Notes: generated from the sequence alone by a model not told the origin. A stretch of DNA of 64,000 nucleotides from Chelonoidis abingdonii (GCF_003597395.2 NC_133778.1:10515919-10579918), one strand, 5' to 3'. Counted from the stretch's first letter, positions 21,610 through 31,387 are shown. Numbers and translations: made by a program.

Positions 21610-22754
21610 TAAGCATCTGGATAGATACAGAGGGCCAGCCACAGCTCCTAAGATAAGAAATGATCATTTTGTTACATCAGTCTTCCCTTAAAGGAATTAG
21701 TGAAGATTTCTGTGATATATCACTATGGACATCCATTGCATAAAGGCATATAAAGGTTAGTGCTTGAAAATTACAAACACAAAACCTAATCAATATGCTA
21801 AACAGCCAGAAGGCACTTATGCAAGACCACTGGTAGTCCTAGAGAAAATTTCTCTTTGGTAGGTCAGGACCAAGGCCGGGGAAACTGCACGCTGTAAGAC
21901 TTTGTCTTCACTGGAGGAAAACAGATGTGTTCCTACGTTAGTAACTTGACTTAGATTATCTCAAGGTAAAATTCTAGTGAAGGCAAAGCAGTTTGCCATT
22001 TTCATACAAGTTAACAAATTGAGTTAAAACTAGAAAAATAGGAAGAGGCACAGTTAAGTAGGGCCTTAAAGATATTCTTAAGCAGCATGAACTTATAGTG
22101 AAGAAGGATGAGCCACTTGAAGGCTAGGTAATGTGGTCAGATCAAACATAGAGCCAATGTAAGGAGGCCAGTAAGGCAACATTAATCATAATATAACATG
22201 AGGGACTTGAGAGATTTTGCTGTGTAGACTTCAGCTCTGTACCTGTATGCTCCATTCCTGTGAACAGGCGGTAAAGTAAAACGTGCTCGATTCATGCACC
22301 AGCAATTTCACTTCCTTAGCACATGCATTTAAACTACACAATAGACAGGCAGGGAAACATTTTAGGCCTGCAAATCTAGATAGTACACCTGTAAAAGCAG
22401 TTATTTTCCAAAAATCTGGGGAGGAAGTAGTATGGATCCAGGCTATGATTTATATGCCAAACTTTAGAAACTCAAAATGCCATTCCATTAATTAGGTAAT
22501 GAAGATGCACAGAAAGAGAAATGAAGGCAATAAACAAGAACAAAATGGAAATGCTGAAAAGAACAAAATCTAGCAAAGAACTGAATAATAAAGTTAAATC
22601 ACAAATCATATTTGTGGCATATTATACTAATAAGAATGCAAAGAGCTGGAATGCATTGGGTGTAGTAGCATCTTAATCTGGTCCTGAAACATCCACTTAC
22701 CTAGGGGAAATATAAATCTTGCTTGGCAAAGTGAGCCAAGCTAGGATGGCAGGC
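21610..22754. other. Intron 1 DNA, no gene seen
   Basis: AT-rich intronic sequence. A further GTCTTCACTGG-type MITE trace lies at about 21900. Nothing coding was recognised. Confidence 0.45.
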
Positions 22755-23400
22755 CGGGACCGCTGCCCCCCTTACCTCTCCACTGCCCCGGGGGGAGACA
22801 GGCCGAGGACGCTGCCCCCCTTCCCTCCACTGCCCCGGGGGGGACAGGCCGAGGGACGCTGCACGCTGCCCCTTCGCTGCTCCAATCCCCCCCGGGAGGA
22901 CAGCGAGGGACGCTGCCCCCCCTTCGCTCTCCACCTCCCCCCCGGGGGAGGACAGGCCGAGGGACGCTGCCCCTCCCTTCGCCACCTCCCCCCGGGGGGG
23001 ACACAGGCCGAGAGACGCTGCCCCCCCTTCCCTCGCCACCCCCCCCCTGGTGGGGGGGGGGGGGACAGGCGAGGATCATAGTCTCATAGGTCAGAAGGAC
23101 CAGTTGATTCTGCTGTCGGATCGTCATGCACAAAGCCAGGCACAGAACCTACAATCACTTTATACACCTGCCCCCCTTCCCTCTCACCTCCCCCCCGGGG
23201 GGGGGGACAGGCCGTGGGAGCTGCCCCTCCCTCTCCACCCGCCCCGGGGGGGGACAGGCCGAGGGACGCTGTCCCCTTCCCCCCTCTTTCACCACCCAAG
23301 GAGGACAGACACGCTTGCCCCTTCCCCCCCTCTCCGGGGTGGGGACAGGCTGAGAGACGCTGCTCCTTCTTCCCCCCGGGGACAGGCCGGAGGACACACG
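22755..23400 (-). repeat. GC-rich minisatellite array 1 (about 50-bp unit), interrupted
   Basis: Repeated units of the form GGGACAGGCCGAGGGACGCTG followed by CCCCCTTCCCTC and CACCTCCCCCC occupy 22755-23085 and 23163-23400. They are split by a CR1 fragment at 23086-23162. About ten units can be counted. Units vary mainly in C and G run lengths. The array is the reverse complement of the array at 24205-25125. Open frames across it arise from the repeat and are not genes. Confidence 0.88.
23086..23162 (-). mobile_element. CR1 3' end fragment inside minisatellite
   Basis: It begins ATCATAGTCTCATAGGTCAGA, a degraded form of the reversed CR1 tail and 3' end. It interrupts array 1. Confidence 0.6.
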
Positions 23401-23474
23401 TGCCATAGGTTGCCTACTCCTGCCCAATCATTTTTGTTGCCTCTCCTGAATCTTTTCAATGTAGAAAAATTGAA

Positions 23475-23892
23475 AATCCAGTGGGAGCAACAAAAATGAT
23501 TAGGGGCTGGAGCACATGATTATGAGGAGAGGCTGAGGGAACTGGATTGTTTAGTCTGCAGAAGAAGATGAGGGGAGATTTGATAGCTGCATTCAACTAC
23601 CTGAAAGGGGTTCCAAAGAGGATGGAGCTAGACTGTTCTCAGTGGTGGCAGATGACAGAAACAGGAGTAATGGCCTATGTTGCAGTGGGAGAGTGTTAGG
23701 CTGGATATTAGACAAACTTTTTCGCTAGGAGGGTGATGAGGCCCTGGAATGGGTTACCTAGGGTGTGGAATCTCCTTCCTAGACGTTCTAAGATCAGGCT
23801 TGACAAGCCGGCTGTGATGATGTTGTGGATTGTCCTGTTTGAGCAGGAGTTGCCCTCCTGAGCCCTTCCAACCTGATATTCTATGATTCCCA
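23475..23892 (+). mobile_element. CR1 LINE 3' end, plus strand
   Basis: It runs through the classical CR1 3' region: GAGGAGAGGCTGAGGGAACT, TTTGATAGCTGC, CAACTACCTGAAAGG, ACTGTTCTCAGTGGTGGCAG, GTTAGGCTGGATATTAGAC and CCCTTCCAACCTGATATTCT. It terminates in ATTCTATGATTC, the ATTCTATG-type octamer tail. It lies between the two inverted minisatellite arrays. It is 5'-truncated with no coding function. Confidence 0.92.
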
Positions 23893-24204
23893 TTGAATCA
23901 ATGTGAAGTGAGGCACCTAAACACTTTGGTGATCTGAGCCTTACTCTCGTCCAGATGCTAGGGGACAGGAGCTGCTCTTCTCATCGTGGTCATTCAGTTC
24001 TTTGTTATCCTACCCTCTGGGTAAGTAGTAGGTGCTCCGCTTTTCCCTTCTTCTTTCTCTCTCCTTGTAAAATAGTGTGCCTTTGCCACCATTCCTTGTT
24101 CTTCCTCTCCTGTTCCCTGGGCTGCTCTCGTGTCCTGTCTCCTCCTCTCGGAGAGGTGAACATTGGTTGGTTCCTCAACCATCTCTTCTTAAGAAAACAA
24201 CAGT

Positions 24205-25125
24205 TCCCCCCCCGGGGGAGGGGCGAGGAAGGGGCAGCGTCTCTCGGCTTGTCCCCCCCCGGGGGAGGTGGCGAGGAAGGGGGGCAGCGTCCCTCGCCTG
24301 TCCTCCCCCCGGGGGCAGTGGAAGGGAAGGGGGCAGCTCCCTCGGCCTGTCCCCCCCCGGGGGGTGGAGACGAAGGGGGCAGCGTCCTCGGGCCTGTTCT
24401 CCCCCCCCGGCGCTTTGGAGAGGGAAGGGTGGCAGCGTCTCTCGCCTGTCCCCCCCCGGGGGGGAGGTGCGAGGGAAGGGGGGCAGCGTCTCTCGGGCCT
24501 GTTCCCCCCCCGGGGGAGGTGGCGAGGAAGGGGGGCAGCGTCCCTCGGCCGTGTCTCCCCCCGGGGGGTGAGAGCGAAGGGGCAGCGTCCTCGGCCTGTC
24601 CCCCCCCCCCCTGGGGGCAGTGGAGGAGGAAGGGGCAGCGCTCTCTCGCCTTGTCCCCCCCGGGGTGGTGGCGAGGGAAGGGGGGGCAGCGTCTCTCGGC
24701 CTGTCCTCCCCGGGGGGGGAGTGGCGAGGGAAGGGGGGCAGCGTCCCTCGCCTGTTCTTCCCCCCCCGGGCGCTGTGGAGAGGCGAAGGGGGGCAGCGTC
24801 CCTCGGCCTGTCCCCCCCCCCCGGGCGCTGTGGAGAGGGAAGGGGGGCGCGTCCTCGGCCTGTGTCCCCCCCCGGGGGGAGGTGGCGAGGGAAGGGGGCA
24901 GCGTCTCTCGGCCTGTGTCCCCCCCCGGGGAGGTGGCGAGGAAGGGGGCAGGCGTCCCTCGGCCTGTGTCCTCCCCCGGGGGTGTGAGAGCGAAGGGGGC
25001 ACGTCCCTCGGCCTGGCCCCCCCCCGGGCGCTGTGAGAGGAAGGGGGCAGCGTCTTCTCGGCCTGTCCCCCCGGCAGTGGAGAGGGAAGGGAGGCAGCAT
25101 CTCTCGGCCTGACCCCGGGGAGGAG
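24205..25125 (+). repeat. GC-rich minisatellite array 2 (about 50-bp unit)
   Basis: About 18-19 units occur, each with CCCCCCCGGGGG, GGTGGCGAGG, AAGGGGGGCAGCGT and CCCTCGGCCTGT. Unit starts are spaced about 47-57 bases apart. It ends about 60 bases from the predicted first exon of UBE2F, within intron 1. C-run/G-run palindromes and G tracts would favour quadruplex or hairpin structures. Length differences between units sit mostly in homopolymers, so some may be sequencing error. The 385- and 396-codon open frames spanning it on opposite strands are translated repeats and not genes. Confidence 0.9.
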
Positions 25126-25139
25126 GGCAGCGTCGCTCT

Positions 25140-25600
25140 TTGGGGGGCGGGGGGGCGCTCGATGGCGCCGCACCGGGCGGACTCACCCTGAACACTAAGT
25201 CAGCTCCCGGCTGCAGCGGCCCCCACCATTCCCGGCCTGCTCAGCTCGCCCCGCCCCACTTCGGGAGCGCCGGGCCGCGGGGGGCCGCTCTTTCCACACC
25301 AACTTTATTAGCAGCCGCCGCCGCCGCTGCCGCGCTCCAGTCCCGCTTGGCTCCGCCCCCCGCCGCCGCCGGTCTCGCCAGGCGAGGAGCCTGATCGCGC
25401 CCCGGTCCCGCAGCGCGGGGCTGGAGCAAATCACGGGGTGCGGTGCAGCGCAGCGCGCGCCACGGCTCCCCGCGGTACCGAGCCGCCCAGGCCCGCGCCA
25501 GGGGTCTGCACTGAGCCTGCGGGCCGCTTACCCACCGCCCCGGGGCTGCCTGGCTTATTGCTCCATCGCCGCCTTGTGTCTGTCCCTCCCCTGCAGGAAG
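25140..25600 (-). promoter_or_regulatory. UBE2F: CpG island, likely UBE2F promoter
   Basis: This stretch is strongly GC-rich with frequent CG dinucleotides: GGCCGCGGGGGGCCGC, CCGCCGCCGCCGCTGCCGCG and GCAGCGCAGCGCGCGCC. That sets it apart from the AT-rich surroundings. GC-box-like CCCCGCCCC (about 25250) and CTCCGCCCCCCGCC (about 25350) are present; no TATA box is evident. It lies 5.5 kb upstream of the UBE2F start codon in the correct orientation and has a minus-strand splice donor at its downstream edge. A single CpG-island promoter of a housekeeping gene is the simplest reading. It could also fire in both directions. Confidence 0.8.
25187..25560 (-). other. UBE2F: UBE2F exon 1 (5'UTR), predicted
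   Basis: On the minus strand the sequence reads GTGTTCAGG|GTGAGT, with the exon ending at 25187 and the intron starting with GT at 25186-25185. GTGAGT is a strong donor. The transcription start is not defined by the sequence; the upper limit is a guess from the end of the CpG-rich zone. If the start lies above 25434, the leader holds a 79-codon open frame beginning at 25434. That frame ends with TAG (25197-25195), in the same frame as the UBE2F start codon after splicing. Confidence 0.6.
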
Positions 25601-25707
25601 TATGAGCCCCTGGGGTTTGTCATGAAGGCACAGCCCCAGCTCGTCCCCCCGTATCAGATCTTCCAGTTTGTCAAGGCAGTAACCCTTCTCTCCACTGTCA
25701 GTTACAA

Positions 25708-26021
25708 TAGTGGTGCTCAACCAGGGGTCCCGGAGCCCTGCAGGGCCAGGAGCAGGTTTCAGGGGATCTCCCACAATAAAGTAGAAAACAGGGTAGGCTT
25801 GGCCTTGCTGGGGCCCAGAGCAGAAAGCCGCACCCTGAGCAACAAAGCTTTGAGGGGTCCCCAGTGGCGTGGGGCCATAGGCAGTTGCCCTGCTTGCTGT
25901 CCCATAATGCAGGTCCTGGCTTTTAAGCTACTAGGTATGCAGAAAAACAGTTGTGGCCCAAGTGCACCAAGGAATTTTTATAGCATGTTGGGAGTCTGTG
26001 GAAGAAAATTGAGAACCCTTG
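25708..26021. mobile_element. hAT (Charlie-like) non-autonomous transposon (314 bp)
   Basis: The left end is TAGTGGTGCTCAACC and the right end read inward CAAGGGTTCTCAAT, close to the CAGTGGTTCTCAACC-type terminus of Charlie elements. The flanks AGTTACAA (25700-25707) and AATTACAG (26022-26029) match at 6 of 8 positions. It sits just upstream of the UBE2F CpG island. Confidence 0.8.
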
Positions 26022-26368
26022 AATTACAGCAACCTCAATCACCTTCTCCCAAGTACCTACTTGCTTACTCCCTTGCTGCCTCTGATGCATGATGAAAACT
26101 CCGTCAGAATCTGTAAAACTGCCACTTTATCCTCTCATAAAACCCTTCTCAAAACCAACCTCTGCTGTGATGTCAACAAATCAAACCCATTAGCCATTGG
26201 CTCCGCAAGTGATGAGCTGAGATTTCTGTTCTTCTACTAAGCTCTCTTTGATTTATTGTTACGTCATCCTACTAACACACCTCCACCATCCTGACCTGGA
26301 GATTGTGAGCATTCAGCGGCAAGGATTGTCCTTTTCGTTATATGTCTGTAAACTGCTTGTAAAATGGT

Positions 26369-26581
26369 CAGGGGTGGCTCTAGAGATTTCGCTGCCCCAA
26401 GCATGGCGGCATGCCGCGGGGGCATTCTGCTGGTTGCCAGTTCTGCGGGACCAGTGGACCCTCCGCAGGCATGCCGCCGAAGGCTGCCTGCCTGCCGCCC
26501 TCCCAGCGACCGGCAGAGTGCCCCCCGCAGCATGCCGCCCCAAGCAGGCGCTTGGCATGCTGGGGCCTGGAGCCGCCCCTG
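26369..26581. mobile_element. hAT non-autonomous transposon (213 bp)
   Basis: The ends are CAGGGGTGGCTCTAG and, inward from the right, CAGGGGCGGCTCCAG. A perfect 8-bp target duplication, AAAATGGT, lies at 26361-26368 and 26582-26589. The interior is GC-rich, with repeated GGCATGCCGC motifs and a palindromic CCAAGCATGGCGGCATGCC region. Confidence 0.94.
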
Positions 26582-26871
26582 AAAATGGTGCTCTGACCCT
26601 CAACTGGAGTTCTTAGATAGGACTAATATATTTACCTCTTTTGACCCAAGCGGCTAGCCAAAATTTTAGGGCCTAGGGGTTGTTCCAATTAGAAGGAGAA
26701 ATTGATGATGGAACCAGGTATCTGATATAATCATATTTGTTGACAAAGAATGTACAAAATCCTGTTTCCATGAATGCAGCAGGAATCAAACAAGAGACAG
26801 GGTCTTTGCTCACTTACAGCTCCAAGCCCCATTTCCAGTCAGCAAAAGCTCTCTTACATTGTTAGAACTCA

Positions 26872-27149
26872 GGGTATGTCCAGACTACCCGCCTTATCAG
26901 TGGGTAGCGATCAATTTCTCGGGGATTGATATATCACGTCTCATCTAGATGCAATATATCGATCCCTGAACACGCTCCCCGTCGACTCCGGAACTCCATC
27001 AGTGCGAACGGCGGTAACGGAGTTGATGGGGGAGCCGCAGATGTTGATCCCACGCCGTGAGGACCCAAGGCAAATTGATCTGACTTTGACTATTCACGTA
27101 GCTGAAGTTGTGTGTCTTAGATTGATCCCACCCCCATGTAGACCAGCCC
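26872..27149. mobile_element. Harbinger-type MITE (278 bp)
   Basis: The left end GGGTATGTCCAGACTAC and the right end read inward GGGCTGGTCTACATG are flanked by TCA on both sides (26869-26871, 27150-27152), a 3-bp duplication. The interior carries GGGTAGCGATCAATTTCTCG and ATTGATCCCACCCCC, shared with other members in this window. Confidence 0.85.
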
Positions 27150-27174
27150 TCAGAAAAACTGAAAAATCCTCACT

Positions 27175-27372
27175 CCCGAGCAATGCAGTTATTCCAACTG
27201 AACTCCCTGGTGCAGACAGCACTCTGTCAACCAGAGGGCTTCTCCTGTCAACATAGCTACTGCCTCTCATGGAGGTGACTTAACTACACCAACAGGAGCA
27301 GTGTAGAAGCATCTTTGCTAAAATGGTGCAATGGCACAGTTGGGCCAATGCAGTTTTAAGTATAGACCTGCC
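27175..27372. mobile_element. Harbinger-type MITE, second copy, left end worn
   Basis: The right end AAGTATAGACCTGCCCCTAG is the reverse of the GGGGCAGGTCTA-type terminus. The interior has CCAGAGGGCTTCTCCTGTCAA and ACACCAACAGGAGCAGTG. The left terminus is unclear. Confidence 0.5.
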
Positions 27373-28334
27373 CCTAGCTTTTCTCAGGCCGAGGATCCCA
27401 GTGCTTATTCTGCGTGTACCCTTGGTTTTTCTGCCCCAGCTCTCTTTCAGACCCACAATCTTTCACAAAACAATACGCAGAGCAACCTGTCTGCCCAAAA
27501 GTACCCTGCAAGTTTGAGACAGTGAGTGCCTGTGTTTGGGGTGGAGGCCTCTTGTTTCAGCTACCTGCCCACATAAAGAAGTTTAATGGCTTCTTACAAT
27601 CATCTTAAATGAAGGCAGCAGTTACACTGCCCAGTTTCAAAGAGGTTTAACGCAGCCCACAACAGTATAAATAATAAACTTTCCATGCCCCTGGAGGTTC
27701 TCAGCCAGGTCACCTGGGCAGCACTGCAGGACCTAAGCCTAGGGAGTGGAGCAGAGATGGCCCACCTGAAAAGCATAACAAATCCAGCCTTCACTATCAT
27801 CACTGTCAAAAATAACTGCTGAAATTTTACATCAATGAGGATTTTCAGCTATCTGCCACAGTTGCGTGGATGTTTGGGGATGGGGCTGATGAAAATGGAG
27901 GGTATTCCATGGTGATAAATGAAGTTCCATGGTAAGGTTAGTTTATCATTGTTGCAGCTGAATTTAGTCCCACTGTGCATAATGTTCACGGGGTACCTGA
28001 TATTACTATATCCCCCTTCATTATAGGCCCTGCAATCTTAGTATGAACTCTAATTTGAACAGAACCATTTATTAAACAGAATTCACATCTATCTACTTTT
28101 ATGACTTCTCTGTGCAAAGACTGATTTTTTTCTAAAGGTATTTGTTATTCACAGAGTAATTTCTGGCTAATTCCAGCTCATGGGCTTGTGAATATTATGA
28201 ATTCAAGCTGCTTTGGTCAGTTCTGATTGGGCACATTTTTGTTTTTGTTCCCTCATGTGATGAGCATAACTGCTATCATTTACTTAATAGCAGTATCTAG
28301 ATCCTCCAAGGGATCAGGGTGTATGTTCTTGGTG
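27373..28334. other. Upstream intergenic DNA, no gene seen
   Basis: Short open frames at 27323-27608 show no domain. Nothing recognised. Confidence 0.4.
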
Positions 28335-28437
28335 TCATACAAACACAAAGGGAGACAGAGTGAGTGAGGTAATTTTTATTTTAATTGGACCAACTTTTGG
28401 TGGCAAGAGACAAGCTTTCAAGCTTACAAAGAGCTAG
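28335..28437 (+). repeat. Chelonian SINE body, plus orientation
   Basis: It contains GACAGAGTGAGTGAGGTAAT, TTGGACCAACTTTTGGTGG and GAGACAAGCTTTCAAGCTTA. The head is missing. Its reverse-orientation partner is at 29240-29316, so this SINE pair brackets a CR1 fragment and a MITE. Confidence 0.75.
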
Positions 28438-28600
28438 AACATAAGAATGGCAATACTGGGTGAGACCAAAGGTCCATCTATCCCAGTATCCTGTCTACCG
28501 ACAGTGACCAATGCCAGGAGCCCCAGAGGGAGTGAACCTAACAGGTAATGATCAAGTGATCTCTCACCTGCCATCCATCTCCACCTAGCTCTCTTCAGCT
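28438..28600 (-). mobile_element. CR1 3' end fragment, minus strand
   Basis: It begins AACATAAGAATGGCAATACT and continues GGGTGAGACCAAAGGTCCAT, CCCAGTATCCTGTC and CCCAGAGGGAGTGAACCTAA. This is the reverse complement of the CR1 end at 9385-9672. Confidence 0.85.
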
Positions 28601-28616
28601 CTATGAAACTTACTAA

Positions 28617-29190
28617 GGGCAGGTCTACACTACGGCAGGGATCGACACTCTGAGATCAATCCACTGGCGGTCGATTTAGCGGGCCTAGTAAAGACCTGCC
28701 AAGTTGACTACAGATCACTCTCCAGTTGATCCCTGTACTCTACCCACAACGAGAAGAGTAAGGTAACTCAATGGGAGATTTTCTCCCATCGACCTCCCAC
28801 AGTGTAGATCCCGTGGTGTCAAGTATCAGAGGGGTAGCCGTGTTAGTCTGGATCTGTAAAAGCAGCAGAGAATCCTGTGGCACCTTATAGACTAACAGAA
28901 GTTTTGGAGCGTGAGCTTTCGTGGGTGAATACCCACTTCGTCAGACGCAGGTAGTGGAAATTTCCAGGGGTAGGTATGCTAGCAATATATATACCTACCC
29001 CTGGAAATTTCCTCTACCTGCGTCTGACGAAGTGGGTATTCACCCACGAAAGCTCACGCTCCAAAACTTCTGTTAGTCTATAAGGTGCCACAGGATTCTC
29101 ATCCGTAGGTATGCCAGTTCCAGCTACGTTATTCATGTAGCTGGAGTTGCATAGTGTAGGTCGACTTACCGCAGTAGTGTAGACATAGCC
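28617..29190. mobile_element. Harbinger-type MITE carrying an inserted SINE palindrome
   Basis: The left end GGGCAGGTCTACACTAC and the right end read inward GGCTATGTCTACACTAC are flanked by TAA (28614-28616 and 29191-29193). The MITE's own sequence resumes at about 29101 with GTATGCCAGTTCCAGCTACG, TTATTCATGTAGCTGGAG and GTAGGTCGACTTACCGC. About 280 bases of SINE palindrome sit between the two parts. Confidence 0.9.
28822..29100. repeat. Chelonian SINE foldback, near-perfect palindrome
   Basis: The SINE head GGGTAGCCGTGTTAGTCTGG starts the element. The arms 28868-28978 and 28991-29100 are reverse complements, with one mismatch that I could find in about 110 bases. They surround a 12-base spacer. 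The arm carries GACTAACAGAAGTTTTGGAG, GAGCTTTCGTGGGTGAATAC and CCACTTCGTCAGACGCAG, diagnostic of the turtle tRNA-derived SINE. Only the left copy has the tRNA-like head. Confidence 0.93.
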
Positions 29191-29239
29191 TAAGGGGTCA
29201 TCCAGTAAGTTCCTCAGACCTGAGGCAGAAATCTGAAAG

Positions 29240-29316
29240 CTCATCCAATAAAAAAATATTACCTCACCCATCTTGTCTCTCTAATATGCTGGGACAGACA
29301 TAGCTACAACACTGCA
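29240..29316 (-). repeat. Chelonian SINE head and body, reverse orientation
   Basis: TTACCTCACCCATCTTGTCT is followed by CTGGGACAGACATAGCTACA and ACACTGCA, the reverse of the TGTAGCTCTGTTGGTCCCAG-type head. It pairs with 28335-28437. Confidence 0.75.
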
Positions 29317-29428
29317 CGTGTGCATGCGCACACACGCACACATAAACACAAACACAAAAAGAGACCATCCCTGCTTCAAACAATTCACAATCTAAAGTCC
29401 AGGTTTTGTAGCGCAGGTTAGAAAAAAA

Positions 29429-31037
29429 CAGGGTGGATAAAAATCAATTATTTAAAAAAAATGGATTTTTTAAATTTAAATCAGATTTTTTCATAAAATG
29501 CTTTTTGAGGAAAAAAGCTATCTAAAGATAGTTTTAATTAAGATACATTATAGCTCAAAGATCTCTCATCAAGGAATAGGGATTATAAATTCTAATTCTA
29601 TAGTATGAGACAATATATTCGTATAATGTTTAAGAAAAGTTTTGTAAATGAGTTCCAATAGTTCATGGATTAGGGACCCAATTTTATGGGGTTTCAGGGG
29701 CTTCTGTATAGATTATTTCGGTTAATCTTGCTATCTATCCAATGGGACTCAGTGCTCAGTCTAGAACATACCATCAAAGATGCTTAGTTTTGCAGTTCTT
29801 AAACTGTGGATTTGTGTCTTGTTAACAGCAAAAAATGATTTTTAAATAAATAAATAATATATAGAGGTGAGAAATAACAGACCTCAACCCTATTCTCCCT
29901 CTGCAAATTTGTGTACACAGAGTCAATTCCTTACCTCTCTCTAAAAGTGCAAAGTTTCAAAAAGTTCAATGAATAGAAGATTGTTGGGGGCGGAATAGAT
30001 TGGACAAGGAGAAGAACTCTGGAGATAAATGTGAGAAGGAAGGGACAGGCGGTAGAAACAAAAGTACAACTGTTTGAGCACCATATTCCAGAAGCCTTGA
30101 GGTCTTTCTGAGTGTTACCTTCATTGAATTGAGATCTACCATTCTCTCACTAGAAGGGACAATCTATAATGGCAGCAGGCCATAAAGAAGACCCAGTTTG
30201 GGAATAAGAACCATTCAAGAAATACATGTTTTCTGATGATGTTTTAAAGAAAGTCACACCAGTGAACTGGTGGAAGTCACTTAAGCACTTGTAGTCAGAG
30301 ACCATTGAAGTGATAATCTCACTTTTAACAGCAGTAGCTTCTTCTGCCGGTGTAGAGAGACTATTTTCTTCCTTTGGACTAATTAATTCCAAATTTAGAA
30401 ATAGTTTGGGACCTCAAAAAGCAGGAAAGTGTGTTTTTCTTTTCAAGATTATGAACAAACAGCGAAATGAAGGTGACAACTGAGTTAGCTGAAGCCAATA
30501 TTTTACGTTTCTCATGTTGACCTCGCTGACAAACTATTTAATTTTTTGTTTTGTTTTTTAAATATTTCATTTAACTATTTTTGTTAAACAATTTTAACAA
30601 AAACAAACCTGATTTTAAAAAACTTGAATGTTTAACTAAACTCAAAAATTCATATGCCTGTTTTGTTAAAATACCAGTATTATATGTTTGCTGTTGAAGA
30701 AAAAATCCAGAATACATAATGTTGTTGTTTTAGTTAAATAAAACAATTTAAATGTCTGTCTGGTGATGTTCTCCTGATATAGCATGGCAAGAAAATTCTC
30801 CAAATATTAATGATTAGCCTGTTGAATTGGAAATAGTTCACCTCCCAATGACTTCATAAATATCTGCTTCAGTTACCTTTGGTAAATGAAATAACCAAAC
30901 CATCATTAATTTTCTGATATAGCTGTAAACCTAATATAAAAAGTTTTCAAAATAAATCACTTTAAAAATGTATAATGTGTACCTTCTATGATTAAATTGA
31001 GTCTTCCTGACTAGTGATTTAAATCAAATCCACCCTG
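29429..31037 (+). mobile_element. hAT transposon relic (1609 bp) with partial transposase
   Basis: The left end CAGGGTGGATAAAAATC and the right end read inward CAGGGTGGATTTGATTTAAA share the terminal CAGGGTGGAT. The flanks GAAAAAAA and GGAAAAAA fit a worn 8-bp duplication but are low complexity. The element is short for an autonomous hAT, so most of the transposase is deleted. The C-terminal domain is still readable at 30250-30483. Confidence 0.85.
30250..30483 (+). pseudogene. hAT transposase C-terminal dimerisation domain, remnant
   Basis: In one frame the plus strand reads PVNWWKSLKHL, stop (TAG), SETIEVIISLLTAVASSAGV, ERLFSSFGLINSKFRNSLG and then AGKCVFLFKIMNK, ending at TGA (30481-30483). 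The 'SSAGVERLFSS' core followed by '(K/N)SxxRN.L' is the signature of the hAT C-terminal dimerisation domain (hATC), through which hAT transposases and domesticated ZBED-like proteins multimerise. One in-frame stop lies just upstream of the conserved helix. The catalytic N-terminal parts are missing or not readable, so no activity is expected. Confidence 0.85.
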
Positions 31038-31045
31038 GGAAAAAA

Positions 31046-31340
31046 AACAAAATTTTCCTGCAAGAAATTTCAGATAAAATATCCCAATTTGGAAAATTCA
31101 GTTGAAAAAAATAATTTCCCCCCACGAAGTTTTGAACCAATTTGAAATGAAACTTTTTTAAAATCAACAGTTTGAAAAGTAAATGATATTTTCACTGCAA
31201 TATTTCCAGCAGAGGAAAATGAACATTTTGAGTTGATCTGACATTTTTGCCATACAACAAATCAGTTTCAATAAAGCTATTTTTCAGTACAAAAAGTTCC
31301 AACCTGCTCTTTGATTTTCAAAAAGACCAGGTTGGATCAG
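31046..31340. repeat. A/T-rich 'GAAAT' repeat family member
   Basis: Built on loosely repeated AAATTTC, AAATGAAA and TTTGAAC motifs. Similar stretches occur at about 43650-43960 and 60050-60360. It may be one degenerate dispersed family. No ends are defined. Confidence 0.35.
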
Positions 31341-31387
31341 TGTCCCTTGGCCCAGCCACACTAGCTGCTGCCAAAGTCCCGAAGGTA

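Noticed and set aside
22755..25125. CRISPR-like array
   Set aside because: Units are contiguous with no unique spacers, and the genome is vertebrate. It is a minisatellite.
23955..25195. Open frames of 385, 396, 332 and 303 codons on both strands
   Set aside because: All are read-through of the GC-rich minisatellite. The proteins are repeats of proline, glycine and arginine in every frame and change with each homopolymer indel.
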